Shown piece by piece: positions 34,067 through 43,413 of a stretch of 64,000 bases of DNA (position 1 is the stretch's first letter; the number at the start of each line of letters is the position of its first letter). The stretch lies in the NCBI RefSeq assembly GCF_900258045.1, contig NZ_OGVD01000001.1, forward strand, positions 539,001 to 603,000, read 5' to 3'. The notes beneath the pieces were generated by a model. The model saw nothing but the letters and a program-made list of their open reading frames with translations. It was not told the origin of the DNA and made no database searches. A program made the position numbers and the translations under genes. The stretch is from Sphingorhabdus sp. EL138 (GTDB taxonomy: Bacteria > Pseudomonadota > Alphaproteobacteria > Sphingomonadales > Sphingomonadaceae).

Positions 34067-34729
34067 ATGACCATTCAATTGGGACAATTTGGTTTTGAAG
34101 CGGCGTTGCATGATGATGACGCAACCCTCTCCATTTCCCAGGACGGCCCACGCCTGATCATAGACGAAAATGCCGCACCGCCGGGCATGGTCTCGCTCAT
34201 GGCCGGCTTGGCTTTTGCACTGGCGTTCATCGCTTTCGGGTTGTTTGTTGTCACTTGGAACATGGATGCTGCGAGCGAGCCCCTGCGCTATCCTGTTGCC
34301 GGTCTTTTTGCGCTGGTTGGTCTCGGTCTGTTATGGCTGATGCTCAGCCGCAAAAACAGTATCAGGCGGGTGATCGCGGACAGCGACACGCAGACGATCG
34401 AATATGGTCGGATCGTTGCTGGCAAAAATGCTGACTGGAATTATCGCCAAAAAGGTGTTTTTGATTACCGTCGGGCCGAAAGATTTGATACCGGTTATGT
34501 GGATCACACCGCACCGGGCGCTGAACGCACTTTGACCGGCCTGTATGTCAAAGCGCCAGACGGACCGCGCCGCGGCTTACTGGTGATGGGTGCGCTCTAT
34601 GAAATCGAAATCGTGATCGATTATATCTACCGGCATATGAGTGATTCTGCCCAGGCCGGGAATGATTTCGATGACCAGGGTAACAGCCTGCCACGCAGTT
34701 TTGTTCCGCAAAACCGGAATGATCGCTGA
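34067..34729 (+). CDS. Hypothetical membrane protein
   Basis: 220 residues, not recognised. Soluble N-terminus of about 40 residues, two adjacent transmembrane helices at about 41-65 and 74-94 (AGLAFALAFIAFGLFVVTW, PVAGLFALVGLGLLWLML), then a beta-rich cytoplasmic-looking domain (VIADSDTQTIEYGRIVAG). The layout resembles small PH-like or DUF-type membrane proteins. RBS-like GGGAGAA precedes the ATG. It lies between the MoCF gene and map without overlap. Confidence 0.72.
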   Translation: MTIQLGQFGFEAALHDDDATLSISQDGPRLIIDENAAPPGMVSLMAGLAFALAFIAFGLFVVTWNMDAASEPLRYPVAGLFALVGLGLLWLMLSRKNSIRRVIADSDTQTIEYGRIVAGKNADWNYRQKGVFDYRRAERFDTGYVDHTAPGAERTLTGLYVKAPDGPRRGLLVMGALYEIEIVIDYIYRHMSDSAQAGNDFDDQGNSLPRSFVPQNRNDR

Positions 34730-34795
34730 TCCCCATCCCAAATTTCTGCCAAAATTCTCATGGTCAAACCTGCCAATTATCCATATATGTGACCT

Positions 34796-35623
34796 ATGAC
34801 TGACTATCTGACTGTAGAAGATACCACCCCGCAAAGCCGCACCGGCGCAATCAAGCTGCACGGTCCGGAAGGCTTTGAGGGCATGCGCAAGGCCGGCCGG
34901 CTGGCCGCTGAAATTCTCGATGGGCTGGTGCCGCACGTTGTGCCGGGCGTGACCACTGGCGCGCTTGACGACATGGTCCGTCAACATGCTTTCCGCGAAG
35001 GTGCCGTGCCTGCGACCCTCGGCTATCGCGGTTTTACCCATAGCTGCTGCACTTCGATCAACCATGTCGTGTGTCACGGGATTCCGGGCGACAAGAAACT
35101 CAAGGAAGGCGATATCGTCAATATTGACGTGACTGTTATCGTCGATGGCTGGCACGGTGACACCAGCCGCATGTTCCTGATTGGCAAGACACCTGTGAAA
35201 GCTTCCAGACTGGTCCAGACGACATATGAATGTCTGATACTGGGCATTGAACAAGCCAAGCCGGGCAATCGCATGGGCGATGTGGCGCACGCAATCCAGA
35301 CCCATGCCGAAGGTAATCGATATAGTGTAGTGCGCGATTTTTGCGGCCATGGTCTGGGTCAAATGTTCCATGATGCCCCGGAAGTTGTCCATGCCGGGCG
35401 GCCCGGTACGGGGCCGGAACTGCGTCCCGGCATGTTCTTCACCATTGAGCCGATGATCAATATCGGCAAATATGCCGTGAAGATGCTGGAGGACGGCTGG
35501 ACAGCCGTCACCCGCGACCGCTCCCTGTCGGCCCAGTTCGAACATAGCATTGGCATAACAGAAACCGGCTGCGAGATTTTCACCAAAAGCCCCGCCGGTC
35601 TGGATTGCCCGCCTTACGCATAA
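34796..35623 (+). CDS. map: Type I methionine aminopeptidase
   Basis: 275 residues. Removes the N-terminal Met from new proteins. The five metal ligands are present: Asp in IVNIDVTVIVDGWHGDTS (two Asp), His in FCGHGLGQMFH, Glu in FTIEPMIN and Glu in FEHSIGIT. The conserved substrate His is in TSINHVVCHGIP. Length is usual for the alphaproteobacterial form. Monocistronic by spacing. Confidence 0.97.
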   Translation: MTDYLTVEDTTPQSRTGAIKLHGPEGFEGMRKAGRLAAEILDGLVPHVVPGVTTGALDDMVRQHAFREGAVPATLGYRGFTHSCCTSINHVVCHGIPGDKKLKEGDIVNIDVTVIVDGWHGDTSRMFLIGKTPVKASRLVQTTYECLILGIEQAKPGNRMGDVAHAIQTHAEGNRYSVVRDFCGHGLGQMFHDAPEVVHAGRPGTGPELRPGMFFTIEPMINIGKYAVKMLEDGWTAVTRDRSLSAQFEHSIGITETGCEIFTKSPAGLDCPPYA

Positions 35624-35713
35624 ACAAGCATCAGCCTTGACCGCAGCGTTGAAATTTAGCTAGTCAGTTAAATCAGGTTTTGCCCATGAAGGTAAAACCG
35701 GCTCGGGAGAAAT

Positions 35714-37870
35714 ATGATGCGCCGTCTGGGACTCTTTTTTGCAACCTGTTTGCTGGCCGCCTGCCAAAGCCAGACGAGCGATGATGCTAGCGTATCAGCT
35801 GACGGCGCAGAATGGAGCAATATCGGCTTTAGCGCCAAAGAACAGCGGCACAGTCCTCTTGACCAGATTAATGACAGCAATGTCGGCGAGCTTGGCATCG
35901 CCTGGTTCAAGGATTTACCTGATGCACGCGGTCAGGAAGCGACCCCCGTGGTTGTCGATGGCAAAATATATATCTCCACAGCCTGGTCCAAAGTCTTTGC
36001 CTATGATGCAAAAACCGGCGAGGAACTCTGGTCCTATGATCCCGAGGTGCCTGGCGAAAAGGCCGTGGATGCCTGCTGCGATGTCGTCAATCGCGGCGTA
36101 GCCATTTCTCGTGGCAAACTGTTCTTCGGCACGATTGATGGCCGCCTGATTGCGCTGGATGCCAATACCGGCGCGAGGTTGTGGGAAAAGCAAACCACCG
36201 ACAATAGCAAACCCTACACAATTACCGGCGCGCCGCGTGTGGTAAAAAATATGGTGATCATCGGCAATGGTGGCGCCGAATTTGGCGTGCGCGGTTATCT
36301 GACCGCTTATAATGTATCGGACGGTTCCCAGAAATGGCGGTTTTACACGGTTCCCAACCCTGAAGGTGAAGCGGATGGGGCGGCGAGCGACGAGATTTTC
36401 GCCAAAGCCGCCAACAAGACCTGGGGTGACGGAGAATGGAAAGAATCCGGCGGCGGCGGAACGGTTTGGGACAGCATCGTCTATGATGAAGAACTCGACC
36501 AGCTTTATTTCGGTGTTGGCAATGGCAATCCGTGGAATCACGGGCTGCGTTCCGGCGGAGAGGGCGATAACCTGTTCCTGTCATCCATTGTTGCGGTAAA
36601 CCCCGATACCGGCAAATATCTCTGGCATTATCAGGAAACGCCCGCCGAGACCTGGGACTATACCGCTACGCAGCATATCATTATCGCCGAGATTGACTGG
36701 CCCAAAGAAACCGAAGATGGCGAAGCCACGGCCTTGACGGAAAAGCGCAAGGTGCTGTTCCACGCCCCCAAAAACGGCTTTTTCTTTGTCATCGACCGGA
36801 CCAATGGCCGGTTGATGAGCGCAGAACCGTTTGTCGACAATATCAACTGGGCCGAAGGCTATGATCTGGAAACCGGCCGGCCAATAGAAAGGCCGGAAGC
36901 ACGTTTCTATAAAACCGGCGAGCCGTTTGTTTCCATCCCAGGCGCTCTCGGCGCGCATAACTGGCACCCGATGAGCTACAATCCGAAAAGCGGACTGGTC
37001 TATATCCCGGCCCAGCAAATCCCGCAGGGGTACGAAGTACCAACCTCTGATCTTGACAAAAAGCGTGAACGACTCGGCTTTAACGTTGGCATCGGCTGGG
37101 CAATTGGCCAGCTGCCCGATGACAAGGATGTCTATAAGGCGGCTATTGCTGCCACGACCGGCAAGCTGGTTGCCTTTGACCCTAAAGCGGGAAAAGTTGC
37201 CTGGTCGGTTGATTATCCCGCTGCCTGGAATGGCGGCACCATGACAACCGCTGGCAATCTGGTATTTCAAGGCACTAGCGTTGGCCTGTTCAAGGCCTTT
37301 GCGGCGGATAGCGGTGAAGAGCTTTTGAGCATGGACATGCAGTCCGGCATTGTCGCTGCGCCTTCAACCTACATGATAGATGGCGAACAATATGTCGCGT
37401 TCCTGACCAGCAAGGGCGGCGCATTCCCATTGGTCGCCGGGGTCGCGGGCGGCGCATCGCGCATGGTGCCAAATATCCCGCGGCTGGTTGTGATGAAACT
37501 CGGCGGTAAGACCGCTCTGCCTGCATTGCCGGAAAAAGGTGAAGTCGTTTGGGATCCACCGGAGCCAACCGGAACACCGAAACAGGTTGCCGAGGGCAAA
37601 GCGCTATACGGCCGCTTCTGTCTGGTCTGTCATGGCGACAGCGCGGTCGGCAATGGCTTTACTCCAGACCTGCGCATTTCCGGAACCTTAGCCAGTGACG
37701 AGGCATGGGCTTCTATTATCGCTGGCGGCGCATTGAAGCAGCATGGCATGGTCAGCTTCTCATCGCAGTTAAAGCCTGATCAGGTCGAGGCGCTGCGCCA
37801 TTATGTGATTGATCGATCCAACTGGACCAAGGCCAATGTCGCCGATGTCAGTGCGCCAATTGCTCGATAG
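35714..37870 (+). CDS. Quinohaemoprotein (PQQ + haem c) alcohol dehydrogenase, lipoprotein
   Basis: 718 residues. Signal with lipobox LLAAC (Cys about 17). An eight-bladed PQQ propeller spans about 35-590: the vicinal disulfide is DACCDVVNRG, Trp-docking repeats such as ATPVVVDGKIYISTAWSKV occur, and calcium/catalytic Asp lies in the AETWDY region. The C-terminal cytochrome c domain has CLVCHG and a Met ligand (QHGMVSF). It oxidises primary alcohols or related compounds in the periplasm and passes electrons to the respiratory chain. Lipid anchoring is less usual. RBS GGGAG; a terminator follows. Confidence 0.93.
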   Translation: MMRRLGLFFATCLLAACQSQTSDDASVSADGAEWSNIGFSAKEQRHSPLDQINDSNVGELGIAWFKDLPDARGQEATPVVVDGKIYISTAWSKVFAYDAKTGEELWSYDPEVPGEKAVDACCDVVNRGVAISRGKLFFGTIDGRLIALDANTGARLWEKQTTDNSKPYTITGAPRVVKNMVIIGNGGAEFGVRGYLTAYNVSDGSQKWRFYTVPNPEGEADGAASDEIFAKAANKTWGDGEWKESGGGGTVWDSIVYDEELDQLYFGVGNGNPWNHGLRSGGEGDNLFLSSIVAVNPDTGKYLWHYQETPAETWDYTATQHIIIAEIDWPKETEDGEATALTEKRKVLFHAPKNGFFFVIDRTNGRLMSAEPFVDNINWAEGYDLETGRPIERPEARFYKTGEPFVSIPGALGAHNWHPMSYNPKSGLVYIPAQQIPQGYEVPTSDLDKKRERLGFNVGIGWAIGQLPDDKDVYKAAIAATTGKLVAFDPKAGKVAWSVDYPAAWNGGTMTTAGNLVFQGTSVGLFKAFAADSGEELLSMDMQSGIVAAPSTYMIDGEQYVAFLTSKGGAFPLVAGVAGGASRMVPNIPRLVVMKLGGKTALPALPEKGEVVWDPPEPTGTPKQVAEGKALYGRFCLVCHGDSAVGNGFTPDLRISGTLASDEAWASIIAGGALKQHGMVSFSSQLKPDQVEALRHYVIDRSNWTKANVADVSAPIAR

Positions 37871-37904
37871 ATAATGCGGCTCAGGGCTGCCTAATATTTA
37901 GGCA

Positions 37905-37930
37905 GGGCATGGCAAAAATGCCCGTTTTTT
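37905..37930 (+). terminator. Intrinsic terminator after the PQQ dehydrogenase
   Basis: GGGCAT (37905-37910) pairs with ATGCCC (37918-37923), followed by GTTTTTT. A second small hairpin, CTGCCTAA/TTAGGCAG, lies immediately upstream (37887-37905). Confidence 0.75.
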
Positions 37931-37998
37931 GGGCGGCATTGAAACTGTCACGGTTTAGCTTTAGCAGTTTACCGGCGATTCTTTTCACGATTCCAAAC

Positions 37999-38013
37999 TG
38001 GCATGGTAATTGA
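37999..38013 (+). promoter_or_regulatory. Degenerate sigma-54-type promoter candidate for glnB-glnA
   Basis: TGGCAT-N5-TTGA resembles the RpoN consensus TGGCAC-N5-TTGC with correct spacing, but departs in the -12 dinucleotide (GA instead of GC), which weakens it. It is 81 bases ahead of the glnB start, a suitable distance. glnB-glnA is a classic NtrC/RpoN target, and rpoN is at 49179-50702. Confidence 0.3.
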
Positions 38014-38069
38014 ATTGTAGCGGGCAAGTGCGCCCGATTTTGGTGCTGCATAAGCATGCCAGAACTTGA

Positions 38070-38432
<363 letters not shown>

Positions 38433-38504
38433 GGCAGCGCGATAAAGAGCGAAGCGACGCAATTTAACTTTCAATAAATTCAAAACAAACCAAGGGACGA
38501 AATA

Positions 38505-39917
38505 ATGGGCAATACTACTGCAGACATCATGAAAATGATCAAGGAGCATGAGATCGAGTGGGTCGACGTGCGTTTCACTGATCCACGCGGCAAGTGGCAA
38601 CATCTGTCCATGTGCGCCGAAGTTGTAGACGAAGATGTTCTGGAAGAAGGCTTCATGTTTGATGGATCATCCATCGAAGGCTGGAAAGCGATTAACGAGT
38701 CCGACATGATCCTGCGCCCTGATCTTGATGCAGTATATATGGATCCGTTTTCAGCCACACCAATGATGGTATTGGTCTGTAATATTGTCGAGCCCGGTGA
38801 TGGTTCGCTTTATGGCCGCGACCCACGCTCCACCGCGGTGCGCGCCGAAGCCTATCTGAAGTCCACCGGCATCGGTGACACTGTCTATGTCGGACCAGAA
38901 CCTGAATTTTTCATGTTCGATGATGTGAAATTTGAAGATGGCTATGACCGCAGCGGCTATAAAATTGACGATGTCGAGCTGCCGACCAACACCGGCCGTG
39001 ACTATGACATTGGCAATATGGGCCATCGCCCACGCGCCAAGGGCGGCTATTTCCCGGTTGCTCCCGTCGACAGCGCCATGGACATCCGCGGCGAGATGGT
39101 TGCCACAATGATGGAAATGGGTCTGCCCATGGACAAGCATCACCACGAAGTGGCCGCTGCGCAGCATGAGCTGGGTATTACTTTTGGCACACTGGTCGAA
39201 ACCGCTGACCGGACGCAAGTCTATAAATATGTCGTGCAGCAGGTTGCTCACGCCTATGGCAAAACCGCTACCTTCATGCCCAAGCCGATCAAGGATGATA
39301 ACGGTTCCGGCATGCACACCCACATGTCGATCTGGAAAGAAGGCAAGCCGCTTTTCGCCGGCAATGAATATGCTGGCCTGTCCGAAACCTGCCTCCACTA
39401 TATTGGCGGCGTGATCAAACATGCCAAGGCATGTAACGCTTTCACCAATGCCACGACCAACAGCTACAAGCGTCTGGTTCCAGGCTTTGAGGCACCGGTG
39501 CTGCTGGCTTATTCCAGCCGCAACCGTTCTGCCTCTTGCCGTATCCCTTATGGCGCAGGCGACAAGGCCAAACGCGTTGAATTCCGTTTCCCGGATGCGC
39601 TGGCTAATCCATATCTTTCGGCTGCCGCTTTGCTGATGGCTGGTCTCGATGGTATCGAAAATAAAATCCACCCTGGCGACGCGATGGACAAGAACCTCTA
39701 TGACTTGCCACCAGCAGAACTGGCTGAAGTGCCAACCGTTTGTGGCTCGCTACGCGAAGCGCTGGAAGCATTGGAGGCGGATCACGAATTCCTGCTCAAA
39801 GGCGACGTGTTCACCAAGGATCAGATCGACGCTTATGCCGAATTGAAATGGGAAGAAGTCAGCCGTCTGGAAACCACGCCAGCGCCTGTCGAATTTGACA
39901 TGTACTATTCCAGCTGA
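38505..39917 (+). CDS. glnA: Glutamine synthetase type I
   Basis: 470 residues. Condenses ammonia and glutamate using ATP. Signatures: FDGSSIEGW, the Glu ligands in [24 protein letters not shown], the ATP-binding [10 protein letters not shown] and the latch-region [10 protein letters not shown]. The adenylylation Tyr is in NLYDLPPAE, so the enzyme is of the regulated dodecameric class. AAGGGAC precedes the ATG. It is controlled through PII encoded just upstream. Confidence 0.98.
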   Translation: MGNTTADIMKMIKEHEIEWVDVRFTDPRGKWQHLSMCAEVVDEDVLEEGFMFDGSSIEGWKAINESDMILRPDLDAVYMDPFSATPMMVLVCNIVEPGDGSLYGRDPRSTAVRAEAYLKSTGIGDTVYVGPEPEFFMFDDVKFEDGYDRSGYKIDDVELPTNTGRDYDIGNMGHRPRAKGGYFPVAPVDSAMDIRGEMVATMMEMGLPMDKHHHEVAAAQHELGITFGTLVETADRTQVYKYVVQQVAHAYGKTATFMPKPIKDDNGSGMHTHMSIWKEGKPLFAGNEYAGLSETCLHYIGGVIKHAKACNAFTNATTNSYKRLVPGFEAPVLLAYSSRNRSASCRIPYGAGDKAKRVEFRFPDALANPYLSAAALLMAGLDGIENKIHPGDAMDKNLYDLPPAELAEVPTVCGSLREALEALEADHEFLLKGDVFTKDQIDAYAELKWEEVSRLETTPAPVEFDMYYSS

Positions 39918-39938
39918 TCCAGTCGATCAGATTGGATT

Positions 39939-39976
39939 AAAAAAGCCCGGGGCAAGAAATTGCTCGGGGCTTTTTT
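39939..39976 (+). terminator. Intrinsic terminator of the glnBA operon
   Basis: AAAAAAGCCC and GGGCTTTTTT close a long stem with a GAAA-containing loop, ending in a six-T run. It also faces the converging DUF1330 gene. Confidence 0.9.
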
Positions 39977-40024
39977 GATTCTATCGTTTAGGTAGACGGC
40001 AGTTTTTGCAAACTATCGAATCGA

Positions 40025-40345
40025 TCACTGCTCAGGAATCGGATGCAGCATCGTCAGGAATTTGAGCTCCGTCCCGGCCCGGCGATGTTCGGACAAAGCC
40101 TGATAGTCGGGATCATTATACCAGGCTGTCGCAGCCGCCGCGCTCGGGAATTTGAATAGAACCACGCGCCCTTTGGGCGGTGCGCTGCCTTCAAAGGTAG
40201 TGCTGTCGTCATCAAAGGTAATGAACGTCCCGCCATGTTTTTTCAGAATCGGGAAAAAGCCTTTTTCATAGACGCGATATTTGGCCGCATCATGGACGGT
40301 GAAATTGGCCATGACGTGAACCGGTGCTGTGTCATTGTCGCTCAT
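40025..40345 (-). CDS. DUF1330 family protein
   Basis: 106 residues with a ferredoxin-like alpha/beta dimer fold. Motifs seen: YRVYEKGFFPILKKHGGTF, FEGSAPPKGRVVLFKFPS, and the family mark AWYNDPDYQALSEHRRAGTE. Biochemical role unknown; DUF1330 genes often neighbour CoA or aromatic metabolism genes. Its ATG overlaps the stop of the CoA-transferase gene by four bases, so the two are co-translated. Confidence 0.9.
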   Translation of the reverse strand: MSDNDTAPVHVMANFTVHDAAKYRVYEKGFFPILKKHGGTFITFDDDSTTFEGSAPPKGRVVLFKFPSAAAATAWYNDPDYQALSEHRRAGTELKFLTMLHPIPEQ

Positions 40346-41562
40346 GATGCATCCTCCGTTTTGGGTAGTCCGACCGCGTCGCGGATTTCGTCATTGTCCG
40401 CGCCCAGTGTCGGCGGATCGGCATAGATATTGGCGGGGCTGGCAGAATAGTGGACGGGATGCTTGATCGAGCGATATTTGCCGATCTTCTCGCCTTCACG
40501 CTCGGTCCAGAAACCGACTTGCTGGAGATGCGGATCTTCAAGCACATCAGCCATCTGGTTATAGCGCATTGCGGGAATATTATGCTCGTCGAGCAGCTCC
40601 AGCCATTCGTCCGTTGTCTTGGTCGAGGCAATCTCTTCAATGAGTGCATAGAGCGCAGTAATATTCTTGGTGCGTTCGGAATAGGTAGCGAAGCGCGGTT
40701 CTTCAAACACGCCAGGCTTGCCGCCCAGCTCAAAGAAGGTTTCCCATTGCCCGTCGCTATAAGGAACGAGGCCGATATAACCGTCCTTGGTCGGATAAGG
40801 CTTGCGATTGGGATTAATCGAACGCGTGTAGGCGAGGCGGCCATTGCCGGGAATGAAGGTTTCACCCCATAGATTCTCGACCATATTGAACCAGGTAAAG
40901 GCTTCGAACATCGGTACCTGGACAAACTGGCCCTCGCCGGTTTTTTCCTTGTGATACATGGCCGCCAGCGTCGCGTTGACCGCGAACAGCCCGATGGTTT
41001 TGTCTGCGACCAGCGACGGCATATAAAGGGGCCGCCCGCTGTCACCGCGCTTTTCAAACAGCGACGCAAAGCCGGAGGAACATTGGATCAAGTCATCATA
41101 AGCCTGCCGGTGGGAATATTCACCGCCTTGGCCAAAGCCCGCGCAATGAACATAAACAATGCCCGGGTTGATTGCCTTGACCGACTCATAATCCAGGCCC
41201 AGCCGCTCCATTCCGGCGAGCCGAACATTATGGAAAAACACATCAGCATGTTTAAGCAGCTCGACAATCACCGCCTTGTCGGCTTCTTCCTTGGCATTGA
41301 GCGTGATAGATTTCTTGTTGCGGTTGAGCGAGGTGAAAATCGGGCCGAGATCACCGGTCGGACTATCGCCGGCATGGCGCATCATGTCCCCGGGAAACTT
41401 GCCGCTGTCATTTTCAACCTTGATGACCTCTGCGCCCATGTCGGCAAAATTGAGAGTCGCAAACGGGCCAAGAACAACCGTAGACATGTCCAGTATTTTC
41501 AGGCCCTTTAGCGGCCCGGTTGGTTCGACATCCCATTTCAGTTCCGGCCATCCGCTCATCAA
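40342..41562 (-). CDS. CaiB/BaiF family CoA-transferase (type III)
   Basis: 406 residues. Begins with the family pattern GPLKGLKILDMSTVVLGPFAT; the catalytic Asp is expected at PYDDLIQ-like QAYDDLIQCSSG. Further marks: VYVHCAGFGQGGEY and QVPMFEAFTWFN. It moves CoA between carboxylic acids without forming free CoA; the acid is unknown. First gene of a leftward pair with DUF1330; divergent from a thiolase gene, suggesting a shared acyl-CoA pathway. Confidence 0.92.
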   Translation of the reverse strand: MMSGWPELKWDVEPTGPLKGLKILDMSTVVLGPFATLNFADMGAEVIKVENDSGKFPGDMMRHAGDSPTGDLGPIFTSLNRNKKSITLNAKEEADKAVIVELLKHADVFFHNVRLAGMERLGLDYESVKAINPGIVYVHCAGFGQGGEYSHRQAYDDLIQCSSGFASLFEKRGDSGRPLYMPSLVADKTIGLFAVNATLAAMYHKEKTGEGQFVQVPMFEAFTWFNMVENLWGETFIPGNGRLAYTRSINPNRKPYPTKDGYIGLVPYSDGQWETFFELGGKPGVFEEPRFATYSERTKNITALYALIEEIASTKTTDEWLELLDEHNIPAMRYNQMADVLEDPHLQQVGFWTEREGEKIGKYRSIKHPVHYSASPANIYADPPTLGADNDEIRDAVGLPKTEDAS

Positions 41563-41653
41563 TTTATCCTCAAATTATTAGGTGCATGAATATGCGTGTC
41601 TGTTATCAGTTTTAATCGATCGATGAACTGTTTATTTTGAGGGACTTTCACGC

Positions 41654-43171
41654 ATGACAATTTCGGACCGCCAAGCACCTGTTCTTATTGGTGTGGGGGA
41701 AGCCAGCGGGCAATCGCTGAAGCAGGCATTGGGGCTGGAATGGCCCTCGCCGGTTGACCTGGCTTCGGCTGCAGCAAAAGCCGCACTGACCGACAGCGGC
41801 GCGGCAGACAAGCTCGGCGCATCGATTGATTGTCTCCTCGCCACCCGCCTGTTCTATGACAGCGGCGTTGGGCATGATTATGGGTCTCCGAACAATTTCC
41901 CCGATGCGATTGCGCAGGCGGCTGGCCTTGATCCGGCGCAGCTGATTTACGGCGATGTCGGCGGTCAAAGTCCGCAAAAACATCTGAACGAGCTCGCGGT
42001 CCAACTGCACGAAGGGAAAATCAAGGCAGCTCTTCTGTGCGGTTCGGAATCCATCGGCACGGTGAAGCGCGCCAAGAAGGCCGGCCATGAGATGGATTGG
42101 AACCAGCCTTCGGATCGGGACTTTGTCGACAAGCGCACGGAATTTCCGGTGCTCACCATGTATGAGTTCCGCCACGGGATTATCTCCATGCCGATGGCCT
42201 ATGGCCTGCTGGAGAACGCGCGTCGCAGCCGCCTCAATATGGACCGGGCAAGCTATGCAGCGGAAATGGCAGAACTATGGTCTGCTTTCTCCTCGGTCGC
42301 CGCCACCCGCGAGCATGCGCAATTTGCGAAAGACTGGAGTGCGGAACTATTGCTGCAGGATGATGGCGGCAATTATCAGCTTAATGATCCTTATCGCCGC
42401 TGGATGGTGGCGCAGGATGCAGTGGCTCTGGGTGCAGCGGTAATCGTCACGACTGCGGGTCATGCGGAAGATCTCGGCATTGCCGAAGACAAGATGATCT
42501 ACCTGCACAGCGGCGCGGATGCGAGCGTCCCGATCATCAGCCAGCAAATGGACCTGTCGCGATCCCCTGCCGTCGAATGGGCGGTGAGTAAGGCGCTCGA
42601 CCTTGCCGAGCGGCAGGCGAGCGATATCGGTCCGATTGATATTTACAGCTGTTTCCCGGTCGCGGTGTCGCTGGTGATGGAGGCGCTGAACCAACCCGAT
42701 CGGGCTTTGGCGAGCTACACGCTGACCGGCGGGCTGAGCTTCTTTGGCGGACCCGGCAATAGTTACAGCACCCATGCCATTGTCGCTTTGGTGCAGGCAC
42801 TGCGCCAGGATGGTAGCAAGCCCGGCATGATCTCAGCCAACGGCGGCGCGATCAACAAGGAATCGGTTGGCATTTACGCGGCACAGCCACTGGCAGGCGG
42901 ATGGTCACCAGACCGGATCGCGACGCCCAATGCCCTGCCACCCGATGAAGGGACAAAGCCCGATCATTTCGCGTCAGGTGATGGCGTGATCAAAAGCTAT
43001 GCGCTACCCTATGTAAAAGGTGTCGCCGGAGCCGCGACCTTGTGGTTACAGGACGCAAATGGCGTGCCCTGCATCGGCCTGCTGGACAACCCGCCGGAAG
43101 ACAGGGATCTGATTGGCGAGAAGGTTACGATTACCTCCGATGGCAAGCGCAATCATGCGGTGCTGGGATAA
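41654..43171 (+). CDS. Thiolase-family acetyl-CoA acetyltransferase-like protein
   Basis: 505 residues, longer than classical thiolases (about 390). The N-terminal half has QAAGLDPAQLIYGDVGGQSPQ and LLCGSESIGT, where the reactive Cys or its counterpart would lie. The C-terminal half has DIYSCFPVAVSLVMEAL, GGLSFFGGPGNSYSTHAI and ANGGAINKESVGIY. It belongs to the SCP2-thiolase-like group with a C-terminal extension (about 400-505, OB-like). Its reaction may be beta-ketothiolysis or a related Claisen step. Divergent from the CoA-transferase by 91 bases. Confidence 0.85.
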   Translation: MTISDRQAPVLIGVGEASGQSLKQALGLEWPSPVDLASAAAKAALTDSGAADKLGASIDCLLATRLFYDSGVGHDYGSPNNFPDAIAQAAGLDPAQLIYGDVGGQSPQKHLNELAVQLHEGKIKAALLCGSESIGTVKRAKKAGHEMDWNQPSDRDFVDKRTEFPVLTMYEFRHGIISMPMAYGLLENARRSRLNMDRASYAAEMAELWSAFSSVAATREHAQFAKDWSAELLLQDDGGNYQLNDPYRRWMVAQDAVALGAAVIVTTAGHAEDLGIAEDKMIYLHSGADASVPIISQQMDLSRSPAVEWAVSKALDLAERQASDIGPIDIYSCFPVAVSLVMEALNQPDRALASYTLTGGLSFFGGPGNSYSTHAIVALVQALRQDGSKPGMISANGGAINKESVGIYAAQPLAGGWSPDRIATPNALPPDEGTKPDHFASGDGVIKSYALPYVKGVAGAATLWLQDANGVPCIGLLDNPPEDRDLIGEKVTITSDGKRNHAVLG

Positions 43172-43219
43172 GCCAGACCAGCGTTGTGCCCCATACCGGA
43201 TATTTGGCTTAGGAAAAAA

Positions 43220-43307
43220 TGGCGGAGCCGGAGGGATTCGAACCCTCGATAGGTTGCCCTATACACGCTTTCCAAGCGTGCGCGATCGACCACTCTGCCA
43301 CGGCTCC
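43220..43307 (-). tRNA. tRNA-Ser (GGA)
   Basis: 88 bases with encoded CCA. Acceptor GGAGCCG pairs with CGGCTCC, discriminator G. The anticodon arm ACGCTTGGAAAGCGT gives GGA. A long variable arm (TATAGGGCAACCTATC) and the T-loop GGTTCGAATCC fit class II serine tRNA. Confidence 0.95.
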
Positions 43308-43413
43308 GCAATGCTGGTCAGAATCATCAGACGGTCGAAATTCTGACAGCGCCGCTTCCCCTAGTGTGCGAATCGCTCTTTCGCAAGTCATTGCTTGGGG
43401 TTAGGGTGGGATC

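Noticed and set aside
34577-35545. 322-codon minus-strand frame opposite map
   Set aside because: Antisense shadow of the methionine aminopeptidase gene, without family features.
38751-39671. 306-codon minus-strand frame opposite glnA
   Set aside because: Shadow of glutamine synthetase.
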